DNA of 64,000 nucleotides from Butyrivibrio sp. (lineage in GTDB: Bacteria > Bacillota > Clostridia > Lachnospirales > Lachnospiraceae), in the NCBI GenBank assembly GCA_015056495.1, contig SVGC01000006.1, positions 62,001-126,000 of the forward strand, given 5' to 3'. A program made the translations under genes and the position numbers. Below are positions 1 to 9,641 of the stretch, piece by piece; the first letter of the stretch is position 1; every line of letters starts with the position of its first letter. A model generated the notes under the pieces. The model made no database searches and was not told the DNA's origin. It saw only the letters and a program-made list of their open reading frames with translations.

Positions 1-1
1 G

Positions 2-571
2 GTAAAGGATCCTGGATTTAAGATTGAGACTAAAGCACTTGGAAATAAGACAGAACAGGTAGTTGATGAAGCATCCTTCAAAAAGATGGTTGGTCTTACA
101 ATTTCTCTTCCTAATGGTGTCCAGGCTAACAGTGCATCAATCGAAGGCCTCGTTGAGACTTCTCTTAACCTTGGTATCATGAAGCTTACAGCTGATGAAC
201 TTCAGCTTGAGTATTCAGTAAGAAGTAGCGTAGAGCAGTCAAAAGAGCTTCTTTTAAAGAAACTTGAGCTTATTACAGAAGCTTTTGGTGGATATCATTC
301 AACTAACAGCTCATACCCGGGATGGGCATACAAGGAAGATTCAGAACTCAGAAAGCATATGGTAGCTGTATACAAAGAGCTTAACGGAGTTGAGCCACAG
401 GTAGTTGCTATACATGCCGGTGTCGAGTGTGGTCTCTTTAGTGAAAAGATTGAAGACCTTGACTGTGTATCAATAGGTCCTGATATGGAAGCAATCCATT
501 CAACAGGTGAGCGCCTCTCAGTAGAGTCAACAGCCAAGACATGGGAATTTGTTAAAGCTATCCTGAAGTAA
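2..571 (+). CDS. pepD: Aminoacyl-histidine dipeptidase (PepD), C-terminal part
   Basis: The reading frame is open from the left edge and ends in TAA at 569-571, so only the last 189 residues are present. The sequence matches the C-terminal catalytic half of the M20-family PepD/PepV dipeptidases, cytosolic zinc enzymes that cleave Xaa-His and other dipeptides. Recognisable pieces are AIHAGVECGLF, whose His and Glu lie in the metal-site region of the family, and SIGPDMEAIHSTGERLSV, which carries the late metal-binding His. A strong terminator follows, so this is the end of its transcript. The metal-site assignment is from family knowledge; the upstream catalytic Asp lies outside the window. Confidence 0.88.
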   Translation, partial: VKDPGFKIETKALGNKTEQVVDEASFKKMVGLTISLPNGVQANSASIEGLVETSLNLGIMKLTADELQLEYSVRSSVEQSKELLLKKLELITEAFGGYHSTNSSYPGWAYKEDSELRKHMVAVYKELNGVEPQVVAIHAGVECGLFSEKIEDLDCVSIGPDMEAIHSTGERLSVESTAKTWEFVKAILK

Positions 572-640
572 TATATTTAGTTCAAATGTCCCGTTTTATA
601 TGGAGCCCATTTCGAACTAAGTTGTCTAAGGATTGATCAT

Positions 641-705
641 AATAACCAAAATAGTATTTAGATTAAGTTACAAAAACCATAATACTATTTTGGTTATTTT
701 TTTAT
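641..705 (+). terminator. Rho-independent terminator after pepD
   Basis: A perfect 18-bp inverted repeat (arms 641-658 and 681-698) encloses a 22-nt spacer and runs straight into a T-rich tract. It separates pepD from the TetR gene. Confidence 0.85.
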
Positions 706-801
706 TATTTATTTATATCATTTTGGACTCAATGATGATAAAATGGAAACTGTGAAAACTATATTAGTTTCTATAAATGCAGTGAGTTGAAAGGAATTGT
801 A

Positions 802-1368
802 ATGGACGAGAATCAGAAGAAAATTTTGGAAACTGTAATTGTTGAATTTAATAATAAGGGTATGAAGTTTACTATGGATGATGTTGCCAAGGACCTTCAT
901 ATGAGTAAAAAAACAATTTACAAAGAGTTTGGAGATAAAGAAGATCTTTTTAACAAGATGGTAGATTACTGCTTTTCTTCTATTAAGGAAAAAGAGGCTG
1001 AAATTCTTCGGGATCCAAATTTATCAACAATAGAACGTATATCCAAACTTTTGGTATGTCTTCCTGACAATTATCAACATGTGGATTTTCGTAAAATCTA
1101 TCAGGTAAAAGATAAATATCCTAATATCTATGCCAGAGTAGCTCAGAGGATCGAAAGTGACTGGGATGAGACAATTGCGCTGCTTGAAAAAGGTATGGAT
1201 GAAGGCGTTATAAAGAGAATTCCTATACCAGTCATCAAGCTTGTTGTAGAGGCTTCAATTGAGAAGTTCCTTACATCTGAGACCCTCATTGAGACAGGTA
1301 CTAATTATGAAGATGCATTAGGTATCATGATCGAGATGCTCATGAATGGAATTGCTACAGGCAAATAA
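802..1368 (+). CDS. TetR/AcrR-family transcriptional regulator
   Basis: This 188-residue protein has an N-terminal TetR-type helix-turn-helix at about residues 15-50 (MDDVAKDLHMSKKTIYKEF, then GDKEDLF), followed by an all-helical ligand or dimer domain typical of the family in length. The ATG at 802 is preferred over an in-frame TTG at 787 because AAAGGA lies just upstream of it. It sits between pepD and an alpha-galactosidase gene on the same strand, with a small hairpin between, so it may regulate itself or the galactosidase. The ligand cannot be told from the sequence. Confidence 0.85.
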   Translation: MDENQKKILETVIVEFNNKGMKFTMDDVAKDLHMSKKTIYKEFGDKEDLFNKMVDYCFSSIKEKEAEILRDPNLSTIERISKLLVCLPDNYQHVDFRKIYQVKDKYPNIYARVAQRIESDWDETIALLEKGMDEGVIKRIPIPVIKLVVEASIEKFLTSETLIETGTNYEDALGIMIEMLMNGIATGK

Positions 1369-1382
1369 TTGGTCATTTTACG

Positions 1383-1410
1383 AAATCCGCAGATAATGCG
1401 GATTTTGTTT
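1383..1410 (+). terminator. Short hairpin, probable weak terminator
   Basis: AAATCCGCA (1383-1391) and TGCGGATTT (1397-1405) form a 9-bp stem with a 5-nt loop, followed by TGTTT. Two similar hairpins occur at 46443 and 56589, which suggests a recurring element. Confidence 0.55.
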
Positions 1411-1436
1411 ACAAAAAAACTTATTTGGAGGCTATT

Positions 1437-3887
1437 ATGATCACTTTTCATAAGAATGCTTTTTTGATCCAGACCAGAAATACCTCTTATCTGTTTCATG
1501 TATTACCTTCTGGTCATTTGGAACATTTATATTATGGACATAATCTTTCAGGAGTTAAATCCTACGAAAGATTAGTCAGTCATGACAGAAACTGGATCAC
1601 AGCCAAGGCTATAGAAGTTATGGATGCCAATATCAGAGCGATGACACCGGTCCACTCTTTTGCCAATGGTAATATGATCTCATATTCAGATGATGCTGAG
1701 TCACTGTGCTTAGAGAACAGATGTCTCGAAATGTCATCCTTTGGAAAAGGAGATATAAGAGAGCCTTTCATAGAACTGGTTTATCCGGACGGATCTTCAA
1801 CCTGTGATTTCTTATATGACAGCTATGTCATAAAGGACGAGATTGAGCCATTAGAGACCCTTCCATCTGCGTATGATGAAAACGGAATATCAGAAGCAGA
1901 TCATGCGCAGCAGTTGGTCATGACATTAAAGGACAAGAAACACGGTACAGTTCTTGAACTGATCTACAGTGTTTTCCCTGATTGCGATATCATTACCCGT
2001 AGTTCTAAGATCACATTTGTTGGTACAGAAGGACAGGATGATGATGCAGTCGTTACAGTACAAAGGCTCATGAGTACTCAGGTTGATTTCTATCGCACAG
2101 GAATGCGTATGACTTCTTTCCATGGAAGATGGGCAGATGAAATGCATAGGACTGATGCTGTATGTGATGGAGGCAAGGTAGTTAATGAAGAACTTGCAGC
2201 TGGTGAATCAGGTAGCAGATCCAATCCATTTGTCATGCTCAGTAATCCAGAGACTACAGAGAACTATGGAGATTGCTATGGATTCAATCTGGTTTATAGT
2301 GGAGATCACTATGAAGCCCTGTCTTGTAATTATGTGGATTCCAGCAGATTTGTAAGTGGTATCCAGCCAACAGGCTTTGCATGGCATCTGAAAAAGGGTG
2401 AGAGCTTTGAATCACCTCAGGCAGTCATGGGCTTTTCAAGAAATGGCTTTAATGGTTTGAGCCATCATATGCATGATTTCGTAAGAAAGCATATTACAAG
2501 GGGTTCCTGGAGAGATAAAGAGAGACCTACTCTCATAAACAGTTGGGAAGCATCTTACTTTAATATCAACCAGAATAGCCTTGTTAATCTGGCAAAAGCA
2601 GCCAAGCAGTGCGGAATAGAGCTCTTTGTAATGGATGATGGCTGGTTTGGCCATAGAAATGATGATAAGAGTTCACTTGGCGATTGGTATGTTAATGAGA
2701 AAAAGCTTCCAGGCGGTATAGAAGCTCTTGCCAATAAGATCACTGAACTGGGTATGTTATTTGGTCTGTGGGTAGAGCCTGAGATGATCAATGAAGACAG
2801 TGATCTCTACAGAGCGCATCCTGACTGGGCAGTGCAGATACCTGGAATGCATCATTCCAAGGGAAGAAATCAGATGATCCTCGACCTGACACGTACAGAG
2901 ATTCAGGATTATGTGATATCTTCAATGAAAAAAGTATTTAGTAGTGGAAAAGTATCTTACGTAAAGTGGGATATGAACCGCATTTTCTCTGACAGATATT
3001 CTACCGCACTTTCTCCTGAGAAACAGTCAGAGTTCATGCATAGATATTATATGGGACTGTACCGTATCATGGGTGAGCTTACTAAGAGCTTTCCTGAGAT
3101 ATTGTTTGAAGGCTGTTCATCCGGTGGAAACAGATTTGACCTTGGTATCTTATGTTACTTCCCTCAGATCTGGGGCAGTGATGATACAGATCCTATCTGC
3201 AGACACTCAATACAAACAGGCTATAGCTATGGCTATCCTGGAATCACTGTTGGTTCACATGTTTCAGGAAGTCCAAATCATCAGACTCTGAATGTGACTA
3301 ATTTAGATACAAGATTTATCATAGCTTCCTTTGGATGTCTTGGTTATGAGCTTAATCTGTGCGATCTTTCTGATAAGGAAAAGGCAGAGATCAAGGAACA
3401 GGTAGATTTTTACAAGAAGTGGCGTGGAGTATTGCAGTTTGGAGATTATTACAGACTCGGTGATGGCAGATGCATGGTTGTCAGCAAGGACAAAAAGAAA
3501 GCTGTAGGCATGGTGCTCCAGCGCGACAGATTCCCTAACAGAGATATGGATATCTTCAAGACTAAGGGATTGGATAATGATACTTTCTATCATATGACCA
3601 ATTACGTTAACAAGCTGTCTCTCAAGGATTTTGGAAGTCTTATCAACACAATGACTCCGGTTCATGTCAAAGAGAATGGCATTGTTCAGAAGATTGCAGA
3701 TAAGGTAGTCCGTATGTCAGGTGAGAAAGAAGACATTTCAGCTACAGGCGGTATCTTTAATGAATGTGGTGTTCACCTTAAGACCGCTTATGGCGGAACC
3801 GGCTATAGCGAAGATACAAGAGTAATGCGTACCGGTGACGCAAGACTATATGTATTTGAAGCTATGGACAGCCAATACAAGATTTAA
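1437..3887 (+). CDS. Alpha-galactosidase, glycoside hydrolase family 36
   Basis: This 816-residue protein hydrolyses terminal alpha-1,6-galactosides such as raffinose, stachyose and galactomannan side chains. It has the GH36 layout: an N-terminal beta-sandwich to about residue 330, a (beta/alpha)8 barrel, and a C-terminal beta domain. The barrel signatures are FVMDDGWFG, LWVEPEMI, VKWDMNR with the nucleophile Asp near 512, CSSGGNRFD, and WGSDDTDP with the acid/base Asp near 582. There is no signal peptide, so the enzyme is cytoplasmic and presumably acts on imported oligosaccharides. The ATG at 1437 has TTGGAGG upstream and is preferred over an in-frame TTG at 1425. The length is normal for the family. 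Substrate range is inferred from the family. Confidence 0.93.
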   Translation: MITFHKNAFLIQTRNTSYLFHVLPSGHLEHLYYGHNLSGVKSYERLVSHDRNWITAKAIEVMDANIRAMTPVHSFANGNMISYSDDAESLCLENRCLEMSSFGKGDIREPFIELVYPDGSSTCDFLYDSYVIKDEIEPLETLPSAYDENGISEADHAQQLVMTLKDKKHGTVLELIYSVFPDCDIITRSSKITFVGTEGQDDDAVVTVQRLMSTQVDFYRTGMRMTSFHGRWADEMHRTDAVCDGGKVVNEELAAGESGSRSNPFVMLSNPETTENYGDCYGFNLVYSGDHYEALSCNYVDSSRFVSGIQPTGFAWHLKKGESFESPQAVMGFSRNGFNGLSHHMHDFVRKHITRGSWRDKERPTLINSWEASYFNINQNSLVNLAKAAKQCGIELFVMDDGWFGHRNDDKSSLGDWYVNEKKLPGGIEALANKITELGMLFGLWVEPEMINEDSDLYRAHPDWAVQIPGMHHSKGRNQMILDLTRTEIQDYVISSMKKVFSSGKVSYVKWDMNRIFSDRYSTALSPEKQSEFMHRYYMGLYRIMGELTKSFPEILFEGCSSGGNRFDLGILCYFPQIWGSDDTDPICRHSIQTGYSYGYPGITVGSHVSGSPNHQTLNVTNLDTRFIIASFGCLGYELNLCDLSDKEKAEIKEQVDFYKKWRGVLQFGDYYRLGDGRCMVVSKDKKKAVGMVLQRDRFPNRDMDIFKTKGLDNDTFYHMTNYVNKLSLKDFGSLINTMTPVHVKENGIVQKIADKVVRMSGEKEDISATGGIFNECGVHLKTAYGGTGYSEDTRVMRTGDARLYVFEAMDSQYKI

Positions 3888-3913
3888 ACTAAAAGCAAAA
3901 GTGCTGCTATAGT

Positions 3914-3999
3914 GAGTCACTGGGGACGTATCAATTTGACTCATTGTGTACAATGAGTCAGATTGATACGTCCCCAGTGACTCATTGCATACAATGAGT
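3914..3999. repeat. REP-like palindromic repeat, copy A
   Basis: GAGTCACTGGGGACGTATCA is followed by an inverted copy meeting at TGTACA, with a further partial half-unit (ACTCATTGCATACAATGAG). It lies between the convergent alpha-galactosidase and GTPase genes. The same unit recurs at 14963, 19848 and 56378. Confidence 0.8.
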
Positions 4000-4023
4000 T
4001 ACCTTCTCGCCGAAGGATAATAT

Positions 4024-6777
4024 TTATAACTCGATTCGGTTTCCTAGTTTAGTATTATTATCGCTGCTGAGAACAGAGGAAATACGTTCCCTTATTTGCT
4101 GCTGCGTATAGGCTATTTCAGCCCAGAAGTCTCTGGCAGAAAGAACGTTGGCGCTTCCAAGGATTATCACCTGCTCAATGGCATCGCTGGTAGCAACAGT
4201 TACTTTATGCTTTTTGCTGATCTCATGGGCAGTCCTTTCAATATACTGATCGGCAGTTTCAGCCTCCTTGGTATATACAATGTCCAGATTATGGAATCGC
4301 TCTACGTGTTCAGAACCTCCTGCGACCCTGTAGGCGTCAAATACAAGTATGACGATCTCTTTTCTGTAGCCCTGGAAATCTGATAATATATCCATCAGCT
4401 TATCTCTGGCGGCCTTTAAGTCTGTGGCTGCAAGAGCTTTAAGTTCATCGGAGGCATAGATGACATTGTAGCCATCCACCAGCAGATACTCGTCTTCATA
4501 AACAGGAGCCTTTGGGGCACGATATTTTACGCTAGGAGCTTTGGAATTATACACTCTTTTTCCTGACTCCTCGTTATTTCCAACCTTGGACTTGATAGGA
4601 CCGTAGGTTCTTTCAAATATCTCTTTAAGTTCATTTTCTGTAGCTCTGTAGTCCCTGTCCTGCTCGGTAAAAGAACGCCTATCAAGGCGCTTTCTTGCCT
4701 CGTTGGCTTTATAGGCTTCAAGCAGCTGATCATCTACAGTCAGATCAGTTACGGCGCCGCCCATGCCGGCAGCATCAAACCCACTTTCTACATGCATATA
4801 ATTTCTGACTTCATCCCAAGGTACAATAGTTCCGGCGCCATGAGAGCAGAAAACTGATGAGGAAGGATTATCAGTATCAAGTTCTGGATAATAATCCATC
4901 TGGCTGATCACATCCTCAGCATTGTGACAAGGCTCATAACCTTTTAGCTCGAGGGTCATACGTCCAAGACCTCCGGTATATGAGGCAATTTCGCTGGCAT
5001 AATCCCCAAGCTCAGAAGCTGGAACTGTTCCTGTAATGGTAGCAGTAGTACCATTTGAGTCCGGAGCATCATTGGTACCACACATCCTCTGGATATCGCT
5101 GAGAGCTCTGCCAAGATTTGTCTGAGGTACTTCAATACGATAATTGTAAACCGGCTCAAGCAGGATATTTTCAGCCATCATGAGACCTTGCCTGATAGCC
5201 CTGTAGGTAGCCTGTCTGAAATCGCCACCTTCTGTATGCTTTTCATGGGCTCTGCCTGCAATAAGTGTGATCTTCATATCAGTAAGCTCTGATCCTGTCA
5301 GGACACCGATATGCGTTTTTTCTTCAAGGTGAGTGAGAACAAGCCTTTGACAGTTTTTGTCCAGCTCATCAACAGGACAATCTGTCTCGAAGCGCATTCC
5401 ACTGCCTGGCTCTCCAGGTTCTAATAACAGATGGACTTCTGCATAGTGGCGGAGCGGCTCAAAATGGCCAACACCTTCAACGGTATTTTTGATAGTCTCT
5501 TTATATACGATATGTCCCGGTCCAAAAGATATATCCATTCCAAAACGTTCCAGTACCATATGGTGGAGGATCTCTTTTTGAACCTGTCCCATGACCTGAG
5601 CGTCAATCTCTCCGTTTTGCTCATGATAGATGATCTTGAGCATAGGCTCTTCTTCTTCAATTGTCTTAAAATCCTGATAGGCCTTAAATTTATCAACGCC
5701 CTCTGGAAGAATGATCTCACAGGTGAGGATAGGCTGAAGAACCTCGCCTGTGATACCTTCCTCTATTCCAAGCCCCATTCCTGCAATGCTTTTGGACAGA
5801 CCTGTTACTGCAACTACCTGTCCAGCCATTGCTTCAGGAATAGCGGTATATTTTTCACCAGAGTAGATCCTTATCTGATCTATTTTTTCAGTTATCTCTG
5901 TTTCGTTATCTGTAAAAGAGAGCTGTTTTCTTGCTGGAAGGCTGCCACCTGTGATCTTCATCCAGGTAAGCCTGTTGCCGGTATTATCCCGCGAAATCTT
6001 AAATACTCTGGCACCAAATTCCTCCGGATACTTTTTTTCTTCAAGACAGTGTTCCAGACTGTTCAAGAAAAAGGATACTCCCTTCATTTTCAAGGCTGAT
6101 CCCCAGAAACAAGGAAATAGCTTGCGCTGTAACATCAACTGTTTGATGTTTTCTATATCTATTTTTTCTCCATCCAAAAAGCTCTGGAGCAGATCATCAT
6201 CACATACAGCAATTTCTTCCTGCAATGTACTATCATCAAGACAGTCCATGATAGAGACGCCGGTTTCATCATCAGGCAGCTCGTTATAATCGTGAAAAGA
6301 CACGATGCCTGAATTTAGTTTGTCCTTCAGTATGGACAGGACCTTTTCCTGATCACTTCCAGGCTGATCCATTTTGTTGACAAAGACTACCACTGGTACA
6401 TTGTAATGTTTCAGCAGCTTCCATAAGACACCTACCTGCCCGGTAACCCCATCAGCTGCGCTTATAACGAGGATTGCAAGATCTAGTACCTGAAGTGTCC
6501 TCTCCATTTCCGGTGAAAAGTCACTATGTCCAGGGGTGTCCAACAGTGCTATATCATAGTCACCGACAGTTAGCTGAGCCTGTTTGGAAAAAATAGTGAT
6601 ACCCCTCGTACGCTCAAGAGAATAATTGTCCAGAAATGCATCTCCATGATCTACGCGACCGATTTTTCGGATACTTCCTGACAGATAGAGCAGTGATTCT
6701 GATAAAGTTGTTTTACCGGCATCAACGTGAGCCAGTATTCCTATACTAAGTGGTTTCCCCATAATTGTGTTCTCCAT
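4024..6777 (-). CDS. TetM/TetW-like translational GTPase with C-terminal YacP/Rae1-type NYN domain
   Basis: This 917-residue protein starts like ribosomal-protection or EF-G-family GTPases: AHVDAGKTTLSE (G1), RGITIF (G2), DTPGHSDF (G3) and VNKMD (G4). EF-G-like domains II-V follow to about residue 660. A charged linker leads to a C-terminal NYN/PIN-like domain at about residues 763-905, with LLVDGYNVI (Asp near 768), VFDAYRV, ADQYIERTAHE and ATSDAIEQ, which resembles B. subtilis YacP (Rae1), a ribosome A-site endoribonuclease. Ordinary Tet(M)/Tet(W) proteins are about 640 residues and lack this part. No mobile-element signs flank the gene, so a lineage-specific housekeeping or stress factor is likelier than acquired tetracycline resistance. 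The start is ambiguous: a second ATG five codons in has GGAG nine bases upstream. Confidence 0.88.
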   Translation of the reverse strand: MENTIMGKPLSIGILAHVDAGKTTLSESLLYLSGSIRKIGRVDHGDAFLDNYSLERTRGITIFSKQAQLTVGDYDIALLDTPGHSDFSPEMERTLQVLDLAILVISAADGVTGQVGVLWKLLKHYNVPVVVFVNKMDQPGSDQEKVLSILKDKLNSGIVSFHDYNELPDDETGVSIMDCLDDSTLQEEIAVCDDDLLQSFLDGEKIDIENIKQLMLQRKLFPCFWGSALKMKGVSFFLNSLEHCLEEKKYPEEFGARVFKISRDNTGNRLTWMKITGGSLPARKQLSFTDNETEITEKIDQIRIYSGEKYTAIPEAMAGQVVAVTGLSKSIAGMGLGIEEGITGEVLQPILTCEIILPEGVDKFKAYQDFKTIEEEEPMLKIIYHEQNGEIDAQVMGQVQKEILHHMVLERFGMDISFGPGHIVYKETIKNTVEGVGHFEPLRHYAEVHLLLEPGEPGSGMRFETDCPVDELDKNCQRLVLTHLEEKTHIGVLTGSELTDMKITLIAGRAHEKHTEGGDFRQATYRAIRQGLMMAENILLEPVYNYRIEVPQTNLGRALSDIQRMCGTNDAPDSNGTTATITGTVPASELGDYASEIASYTGGLGRMTLELKGYEPCHNAEDVISQMDYYPELDTDNPSSSVFCSHGAGTIVPWDEVRNYMHVESGFDAAGMGGAVTDLTVDDQLLEAYKANEARKRLDRRSFTEQDRDYRATENELKEIFERTYGPIKSKVGNNEESGKRVYNSKAPSVKYRAPKAPVYEDEYLLVDGYNVIYASDELKALAATDLKAARDKLMDILSDFQGYRKEIVILVFDAYRVAGGSEHVERFHNLDIVYTKEAETADQYIERTAHEISKKHKVTVATSDAIEQVIILGSANVLSARDFWAEIAYTQQQIRERISSVLSSDNNTKLGNRIEL

Positions 6778-6896
6778 TATTCCAGCTTTTTACCTGAAAA
6801 AAGATCAGTCAAAATAAAAATGCTGCCAAGCTATTAAGTTAGCCTGACAGCTCTTTTCCAATTATAAAAGATTTTTTGATAAGAAACAAATGACAA

Positions 6897-7226
6897 TCAT
6901 GCGTTATGGCTCTGAAGATAGTCGTTAAGTGCTACAACGATCTCTTCACCATCGATACCATGTACAGCACATGCATCTGATAATGATTCCATCTGTGAAG
7001 CAGGGCAGAAGATACACTCCATACCACATTCCATAAGGAACTGAGCAGCCATAGGGTGTTTTGCAATGATGTTACCTACAAGCTCGTCAGCTCTTACTTC
7101 TTCAAATCCAGTGCCTTCAGTACCTGCTGTTTGTGTGCTCTGTGTGTTATCTGATGCTGCAGTATCTACTGTTGCAGCCTTTTTTTCCTGTTCATCGCCA
7201 AAAAATAAATCTCTTAATGTTCCCAT
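6897..7226 (-). CDS. DUF1858 / hybrid-cluster-associated redox disulfide domain protein
   Basis: This 109-residue protein has a disordered Thr/Ala-rich segment (about 20-45) followed by a DUF1858-like domain at about 48-106. The domain carries the Cys pair in MECGMECIFCPASQ, the pattern of the small 'hybrid cluster protein-associated redox disulfide' family. The function of that family is not settled; a thiol redox role is inferred from the conserved Cys. The N-terminal part (MGTLRDLFFGDEQEKK) looks like an appended targeting or interaction tail. A good ribosome site (GAGTGAGATT) precedes the ATG. It is probably monocistronic. Confidence 0.75.
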   Translation of the reverse strand: MGTLRDLFFGDEQEKKAATVDTAASDNTQSTQTAGTEGTGFEEVRADELVGNIIAKHPMAAQFLMECGMECIFCPASQMESLSDACAVHGIDGEEIVVALNDYLQSHNA

Positions 7227-7314
7227 AATCTCACTCCTATCTGTATATAAAAAATCGATTGTTCACAATCTTTATTTAAGCATTGTATAATATCCGCATA
7301 AAATATGCAAGCTA

Positions 7315-7341
7315 TAATCTTTTTATTAAATTTACCGATAA
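7315..7341 (+). promoter_or_regulatory. SigD (sigma-28) promoter of the flagellin gene
   Basis: TAATCTTT at 7315-7322, 11 bases, then ACCGATAA at 7334-7341 closely fits the flagellar sigma-28 consensus TAAAGTTT-N11-GCCGATAA (6/8 and 7/8 matches). It lies about 110 bases upstream of the flagellin ATG, giving a long 5' UTR. Confidence 0.75.
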
Positions 7342-7453
7342 AAATTATAAGAACATGGATGTTTGTTTTGGTAATTATCAAGGTTGATGATTGATGGCTC
7401 ACAAGGCAAAAAGGATTTTGCATGTCATCAGTTGAAGTATGAGGCTTCAGATT

Positions 7454-9490
7454 ATGAGGATACAGCACAATACAACTTCCATGAATGCCAACAGGATGAT
7501 GAAAGTAAATACTTCTTCTCTTGCAGGATCTACTGAGAAGTTGTCATCAGGCTATAAAATAAATAGAGCAGCAGATGATGCTGCAGGTCTTTCAATTTCC
7601 GAAAAGATGCGAAAACAGATGAGGGGACTTGATCGTGGTTCGACCAATTGCGATGACGGAGTCTCTTTGTGTCAGGTTGCAGACGGTGCACTTAATGAGG
7701 TTAGCGATATGCTTAACCGCATGAAGGTACTGTCTATTCAGTCTGCCAATGGCACCAATTCTCAGTCAGATAGGGCAGCCATCGACGCAGAAGTGCAGGC
7801 TCTAAAAGAGGAAGCACAGCGCATTTTCGACACAACAACTTTTAATGGAAAATATATCTGGAAGGGTGAAAATACATACGCAGACAGATATAACTATGAA
7901 GAGGTTGTGTCTCTAAGAATTAATTCTATTTCAAGAACCTATACACCAACAACTGACAACACAGGCGTATGGCCAAGTGCTGGTTTCAACGTGACTGCTG
8001 ATGAAAGTAGTGGTATCAAGTTCAGTTGGACAGGACGAGATGGTACATCCTATGAGTCAGATGATATTCCATGGCCAAATCCTGAAAATAAGTCGCAGAC
8101 TCTTCAACTTGAGGATTACCTTACTCATTATTATGAGGGAGGCGTGTTGCCGTCAAAATTTCAGGGCGTTAATGCAACGATAAGTTACGCAAGCACTGAA
8201 TATACTAAGCTTGAGGATATTGTAAAAAATGTTAATGGTACGACATTAAATACCGATTTTTCATCATCAAATCGGGCCGCATGTTACGATGCTGCCGGAG
8301 GAAGGTTATCTTATACTACAAATGTATACCTTTCTGATGAAATACAGAGATTATCTGAAAGGGATACATCAGGAGCGTCAGATTCTGAATTTGCAGAGTG
8401 TACAGGCGTTAATATTCCGGATAGTGCAACTGATACTTCTACATTTACAATTGATTTCGCATTTAGAAATGTAGGTACGATAACTGCTACATTAAACAGC
8501 ATTTCATATAGCAAAAATAGTTTTTCTGGTAATTTGGAAGCTGATCATATGACTACAGATTGTAAGTCTTATGATGAGGCTCATGGGATATCCTGCCCTG
8601 TAGGAGATGTTTCATATACATCACACATGTCCAATGATAAATGGTGGGGATATGCTCCGGCATATAGTTCTAGTGAAGGATACTTAGGGTATTATACAAA
8701 ACAATCTCCAGTTATGAGTTCTAGTGGAGGTACTGGAGCTTCAATAGCTTATGCACTTACCAACTCAACTACCCTTGGAGGATTGCTGGATAATTACACT
8801 AACGATGGAGATACAAGCGATTCCGGCTATATGCAATTTTATTTTACTCTTTCAGATGGGGCTGGTAGTTTAAATTTTAGATTTCCTGTGTACGAAAGCG
8901 ACACTGTAGATTCAGTTTTTGCCAAGCTAAATGAAATCGCTAGTATAGATATTTTCGCCAGCGCAGATGGTAGTGATATTCATGGAGTTTCTGGCAATGC
9001 TGGTCCTAGTAGTGTTACAGTTTACAATGCTTATAAATCCTTCACCAAGATGGCTGATGTCAAATACGAAGAATTCGTAGGACCTGGTAAAAATACTGAA
9101 GATATTCACTCTGCTGATGAAGCAGATATGACTGTAAAGATCCCTATCAATTACGACAAGCTCAATAATGAATATCTTGGGATCAAAGAGTTGAACGTTA
9201 TGACTGAAAAAGCCAGTGATGAGGCTATGGGACTCATTGACAAGGCTGCAGAGATCATAACCACACAGCGATCAGTATTTGGTGCTTATCAGAACAGATT
9301 AGAGCATACTATCAAGAACATAGATAACGTAGTAGAAAACACAACTGCCGCAGAATCCCGCATCCGAGACACAGATATGGCAGAGGAAATGGTAAAACTT
9401 AGCCGATCCAACATATTGCAGCAGGCAGGCCAATCCGTACTGGCTCAGGCCAACCAGACCCCTCAGGGAGTCCTGAGCCTGTTACAATAA
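7454..9490 (+). CDS. Flagellin with a large central domain
   Basis: The 678-residue protein is the flagellar filament subunit. The N-terminal D0/D1 region (MRIQHNTTSMNANRM, LSSGYKINRAADDAAGLSISEKM, about 1-140) and the C-terminal D1/D0 region (about 565-678, AAESRIRDTDMAEEMV, ending VLSLLQ) are typical. Between them are about 420 variable residues rich in Ser, Thr, Asp and Gly, which would be exposed on the filament surface. The ATG at 7454 is chosen over one at 7439 because flagellins start exactly at MRIQ and GAGG lies nine bases upstream. It is transcribed from the sigma-28 promoter at 7315. Length is well above the 270-500 residues usual for clostridial flagellins. Confidence 0.95.
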   Translation: MRIQHNTTSMNANRMMKVNTSSLAGSTEKLSSGYKINRAADDAAGLSISEKMRKQMRGLDRGSTNCDDGVSLCQVADGALNEVSDMLNRMKVLSIQSANGTNSQSDRAAIDAEVQALKEEAQRIFDTTTFNGKYIWKGENTYADRYNYEEVVSLRINSISRTYTPTTDNTGVWPSAGFNVTADESSGIKFSWTGRDGTSYESDDIPWPNPENKSQTLQLEDYLTHYYEGGVLPSKFQGVNATISYASTEYTKLEDIVKNVNGTTLNTDFSSSNRAACYDAAGGRLSYTTNVYLSDEIQRLSERDTSGASDSEFAECTGVNIPDSATDTSTFTIDFAFRNVGTITATLNSISYSKNSFSGNLEADHMTTDCKSYDEAHGISCPVGDVSYTSHMSNDKWWGYAPAYSSSEGYLGYYTKQSPVMSSSGGTGASIAYALTNSTTLGGLLDNYTNDGDTSDSGYMQFYFTLSDGAGSLNFRFPVYESDTVDSVFAKLNEIASIDIFASADGSDIHGVSGNAGPSSVTVYNAYKSFTKMADVKYEEFVGPGKNTEDIHSADEADMTVKIPINYDKLNNEYLGIKELNVMTEKASDEAMGLIDKAAEIITTQRSVFGAYQNRLEHTIKNIDNVVENTTAAESRIRDTDMAEEMVKLSRSNILQQAGQSVLAQANQTPQGVLSLLQ

Positions 9491-9641
9491 TTAAATTACT
9501 ATAAAATCATACATTTGGATATTTTATTTTGATATAATGAAGTGTAAGTATAAGGAGTGCTTTCAAAAGCACTTGTATGGTAAGTATCAAGGATGATCGT
9601 GCTGGCCGTATGGTCAGTATTGTTAGGAAAACAGGAGATTT

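Noticed and set aside
5431-6099. 222-codon plus-strand frame inside the GTPase gene
   Set aside because: It is antisense to a clear gene, has no ribosome site and no protein pattern.
4024-6777. Acquired tetracycline-resistance gene tet(M)/tet(W)
   Set aside because: The protein is about 280 residues longer than Tet(M)/Tet(W), has an added NYN domain, and lies without mobile-element signs among chromosomal genes.
9540-9641. Cyclic di-GMP riboswitch before the small gene at 9642
   Set aside because: The two hairpins do not show the conserved GEMM core sequences or the second domain.
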